From Micropruina glycogenica (lineage in GTDB: Bacteria; Actinomycetota; Actinomycetes; Propionibacteriales; Propionibacteriaceae): a stretch of 64,000 nt of DNA. Positions 62,489-64,000 of the stretch are shown piece after piece. The notes beneath the pieces are model-generated. The model was not told the DNA's origin. It did no database searches and worked only from the letters and a program-made list of their open reading frames with translations. The translations under genes and the position numbers were made by a program. The stretch spans positions 2,046,001 through 2,110,000 of the forward strand of contig NZ_LT985188.1 of NCBI RefSeq assembly GCF_900289045.1. Direction: 5' to 3'. How positions within the stretch are numbered: the first letter of the stretch is position 1; the number at the start of each line of letters is the position of its first letter.

Positions 62489-62698
62489 GGCCTGACGATA
62501 TCGCCCGGCTTGCGTCTAGTCGCCGACCCCTGCTGTGTCGAACACGAGCGAGTCGCCGCTCGAGCTGGTCATCGCCGGCCGGTGGAGCGTGCGCTGGTCG
62601 AGCTCGTCGAGACCCCGGCATCTCAGGTCAGAGCTTCCGGCGTTCGCCGGAATGTCGACAGCGCTGGCCGAGCTCGACCGACGCATAGGATCTGCCGA
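62489..62698. repeat. Spacer with repeats A and B between manC and TIGR03089
   Basis: 210 bp of divergent upstream region. Repeat B (TGGTCGAGCTCGTCGAGACC, about 62596-62615), a repeat A copy with AGCTTCCGGCGTTCGCCGGAATG (62631-62653), and a second repeat B part (about 62661-62680) are crowded into it. The promoters of both genes must lie among the repeats. Confidence 0.78.
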
Positions 62699-63391
62699 AT
62701 GGACGTTCCCGCCGCTCTCGCCGCCCTGCAGCGCCGTGCCCGCACCGAGGGCGCCGAGCCGCTGCTCACCCACTACGACCTGGCCGGCGGCGGGCGCACC
62801 GAGCTCAGCGTGGCCACCTTCGCCAACTGGGTGAACAAGACCGCGAACCTGATCGAGGACGTCGGCGCGGACGCAGGGCAGGTGGGGCTGCCGCTGGCCA
62901 CCAGCCGTCCGGGGCACTGGATGACGTTGATCTGGCCGTTGGCGGCCTGGCAGCGCGAGTGCACGGTCAGCCCGTCCGCCGATCACGCCGACGTCGCGGT
63001 GGTGGGGCCGGACGACTCGCAGCCGATCGTGCCCGGCGCCACGTTCGCCTGCTCGCTGCACCCGCTCGGGCTCGGGCTGCGCGACCTGCCACCGGGTGTG
63101 CTCGACTACACCACCGAGGCGCTCGCCCAGCCCGACCGGGCCGGAACACTGCCGTCCGGGCCCAACGCGCCGGCCTGGATCGACGGCGCGACCGTGCTGT
63201 CGCACGCCGAGGTCGCCGACGTGACGCCCGTGGCCGAGCGCGTACTGGTGCGGCCGTCGGACGCCCTGGGCACGTTGCGGGCCGCTCTGATCGCGCCGCT
63301 GCTGGGCGGCGGGTCGGCGGTCGTGGTCGAGGGTGACGCCGACGACGCGCGGGTCGAGGCGGTCAGGGTGGCCGAGCGCTGCGTGGAATGA
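62699..63391 (+). CDS. TIGR03089 family protein
   Basis: 230 residues from ATG 62699. TIGR03089 proteins are actinobacterial and resemble the N-terminal part of AMP-dependent acyl-CoA synthetases (LLTHYDLAGGGRTELSVATFANWVNKTANLI; LPLATSRPGHWMTLIWPLAAWQ), but lack the full adenylation and C-terminal domains. The function is unknown. It is separated by 7 bp from the next gene. Confidence 0.88.
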   Translation: MDVPAALAALQRRARTEGAEPLLTHYDLAGGGRTELSVATFANWVNKTANLIEDVGADAGQVGLPLATSRPGHWMTLIWPLAAWQRECTVSPSADHADVAVVGPDDSQPIVPGATFACSLHPLGLGLRDLPPGVLDYTTEALAQPDRAGTLPSGPNAPAWIDGATVLSHAEVADVTPVAERVLVRPSDALGTLRAALIAPLLGGGSAVVVEGDADDARVEAVRVAERCVE

Positions 63392-63398
63392 TGGCGGG

Positions 63399-64000
63399 GT
63401 GATCGCCCCGCTTCCCTCGCCCCGTTTTTCGCGCCGCGCCGGGCTGTGCGCCCTGGGCGGCGCGCTCCTGCTGGCGGGCTGCAGCAACGCCGCCTCGGTA
63501 CCCACCCCGACCGCGTCGCCCACCGGGTCGATTCGCGACCAGTTGCAGTCGGCGATCGGCACCATCGCGGCCGGGCAGGACAAGCTGGGTGTCGCCGTGC
63601 TCGACCTGCGCAGCGGCGCGAGCTGGAACCTTCGCGGCGACTGGGCGTGCCAGAGCGCGTCAATGGCCAAGCCGATGATCGTGTCGATGGCGCTGCGCAA
63701 AGCCGCCGCCGACAAGCTGCAACAGCCGTTGCCGCCCGAGCAGGACGCGCAGGCCAACAAGGCGATCAAGAACTCCGACAACGACGCGGCCGACGCGCTG
63801 TGGCCCTGGGCGGGCGCTCGGCCGGCCTATGACGCGCTCGCCAAGGACCTGAAGCTCGCCAACACCCACAGCGCCCCCCTGAAGGACTTCTGGAGCTGGA
63901 CCTGGACCACGCCGTTGGATCAGTTGTCGTTCATGCACCAATTGGTGAGGGGCGACACCACGGCGCTCACCGACGCCCAGCGCAGCTATCTGCTGGGGTT
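63399..64000 (+). CDS. Serine hydrolase lipoprotein, class A beta-lactamase fold (cut by window edge)
   Basis: At least 200 residues from GTG 63399; the end is outside the window. Twin-arginine-like basic start (SPRFSRRAGLCALGG), lipobox LLLAGC and a Thr/Pro-rich linker. The catalytic SxxK is in QSASMAKPMIV and the SDN motif in KNSDNDAADAL, the pattern of class A beta-lactamases and related penicillin-binding enzymes. The KTG motif would be beyond the edge. It may be a beta-lactamase or a cell-wall hydrolase homologue. Confidence 0.85.
   Translation, partial: MIAPLPSPRFSRRAGLCALGGALLLAGCSNAASVPTPTASPTGSIRDQLQSAIGTIAAGQDKLGVAVLDLRSGASWNLRGDWACQSASMAKPMIVSMALRKAAADKLQQPLPPEQDAQANKAIKNSDNDAADALWPWAGARPAYDALAKDLKLANTHSAPLKDFWSWTWTTPLDQLSFMHQLVRGDTTALTDAQRSYLLG

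Overview
The window is about 70% GC, uses many GTG starts and 4-bp ATGA/GTGA overlaps, and carries actinobacterial marker families (WhiB, DUF3039, DUF3040, DUF3499, DUF5719, DUF6504, SAV_6107-type HEPN, TIGR03089, type Z S14, CmtR). It is chromosomal DNA of a high-GC actinomycete. The gene set and the dispersed repeats suggest Propionibacteriaceae or a near relative, but that placement is an inference.

Layout. 1-3.4 kb: end of a DUF58 gene, a TgpA-like transglutaminase, DUF3040. 3.6-10 kb (minus strand): a damage-inducible mutagenesis operon, DUF6504 - HEPN - dnaE2 - dinB, under a perfect SOS box at 10088-10103. 10.3-14.7 kb: a LacI-family regulator with two operators, a small ORF, DUF4126, an FAD oxidoreductase, DUF1707 and a DksA-like zinc finger. 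15-18.4 kb: the conserved ATP-grasp / alpha-E / transglutaminase operon. 18.6-23.7 kb: DUF2087, CtlX, map-adk-secY and a GntR/FCD regulator. 24.1-33.8 kb: a complete S10-spc ribosomal protein operon, rpsJ to rplO, ending in its own terminator. secY-adk-map is split from it by the GntR gene and a palindrome-rich spacer.

34.04-40.74 kb is a complete, previously unlabelled heavy-metal resistance transposon: cmtR-cadD, merA, merR, a serine resolvase, a DDE transposase and an AAA ATPase. It is bounded by 33-bp inverted repeats (TGTGG...CCACA) and a 9-bp target duplication. It sits inside a 68-bp palindromic repeat whose two halves can be read on either side of it, about 0.3 kb upstream of rpsJ. 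Further intact copies of the same 68-bp palindrome bracket the next two gene modules (an AbiEi/DUF559-like protein, and an XRE regulator with a frameshifted membrane protein) up to 43.04 kb.

43.2-53 kb holds a secreted glycerophosphodiesterase, malQ, a MarR-MFS pair, pabB, DUF3039, a SixA-like phosphatase and aroQ. 51.7-62.5 kb is the mycobacterial-like cell-envelope neighbourhood: SIS protein, Trm112, manB, DUF3499, metallopeptidase, intramembrane protease, DUF5719, a large membrane glycosyltransferase, whiB and manC. The window ends with TIGR03089 and a truncated beta-lactamase-fold lipoprotein.

A second theme is repeat invasion. At least five dispersed repeat families are present: a CCGGCGTTCGCCGG palindrome (A), a TCTCGACAAGCTCGACC element (B), a 105-bp hairpin element (C), a GGCACCCCTGGGCGCC element (D) and the 68-bp palindrome (E). 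Families A, B and D lie in frame inside dnaE2. Families A-D together make up nearly all of the last 170 codons or so of the HEPN gene.
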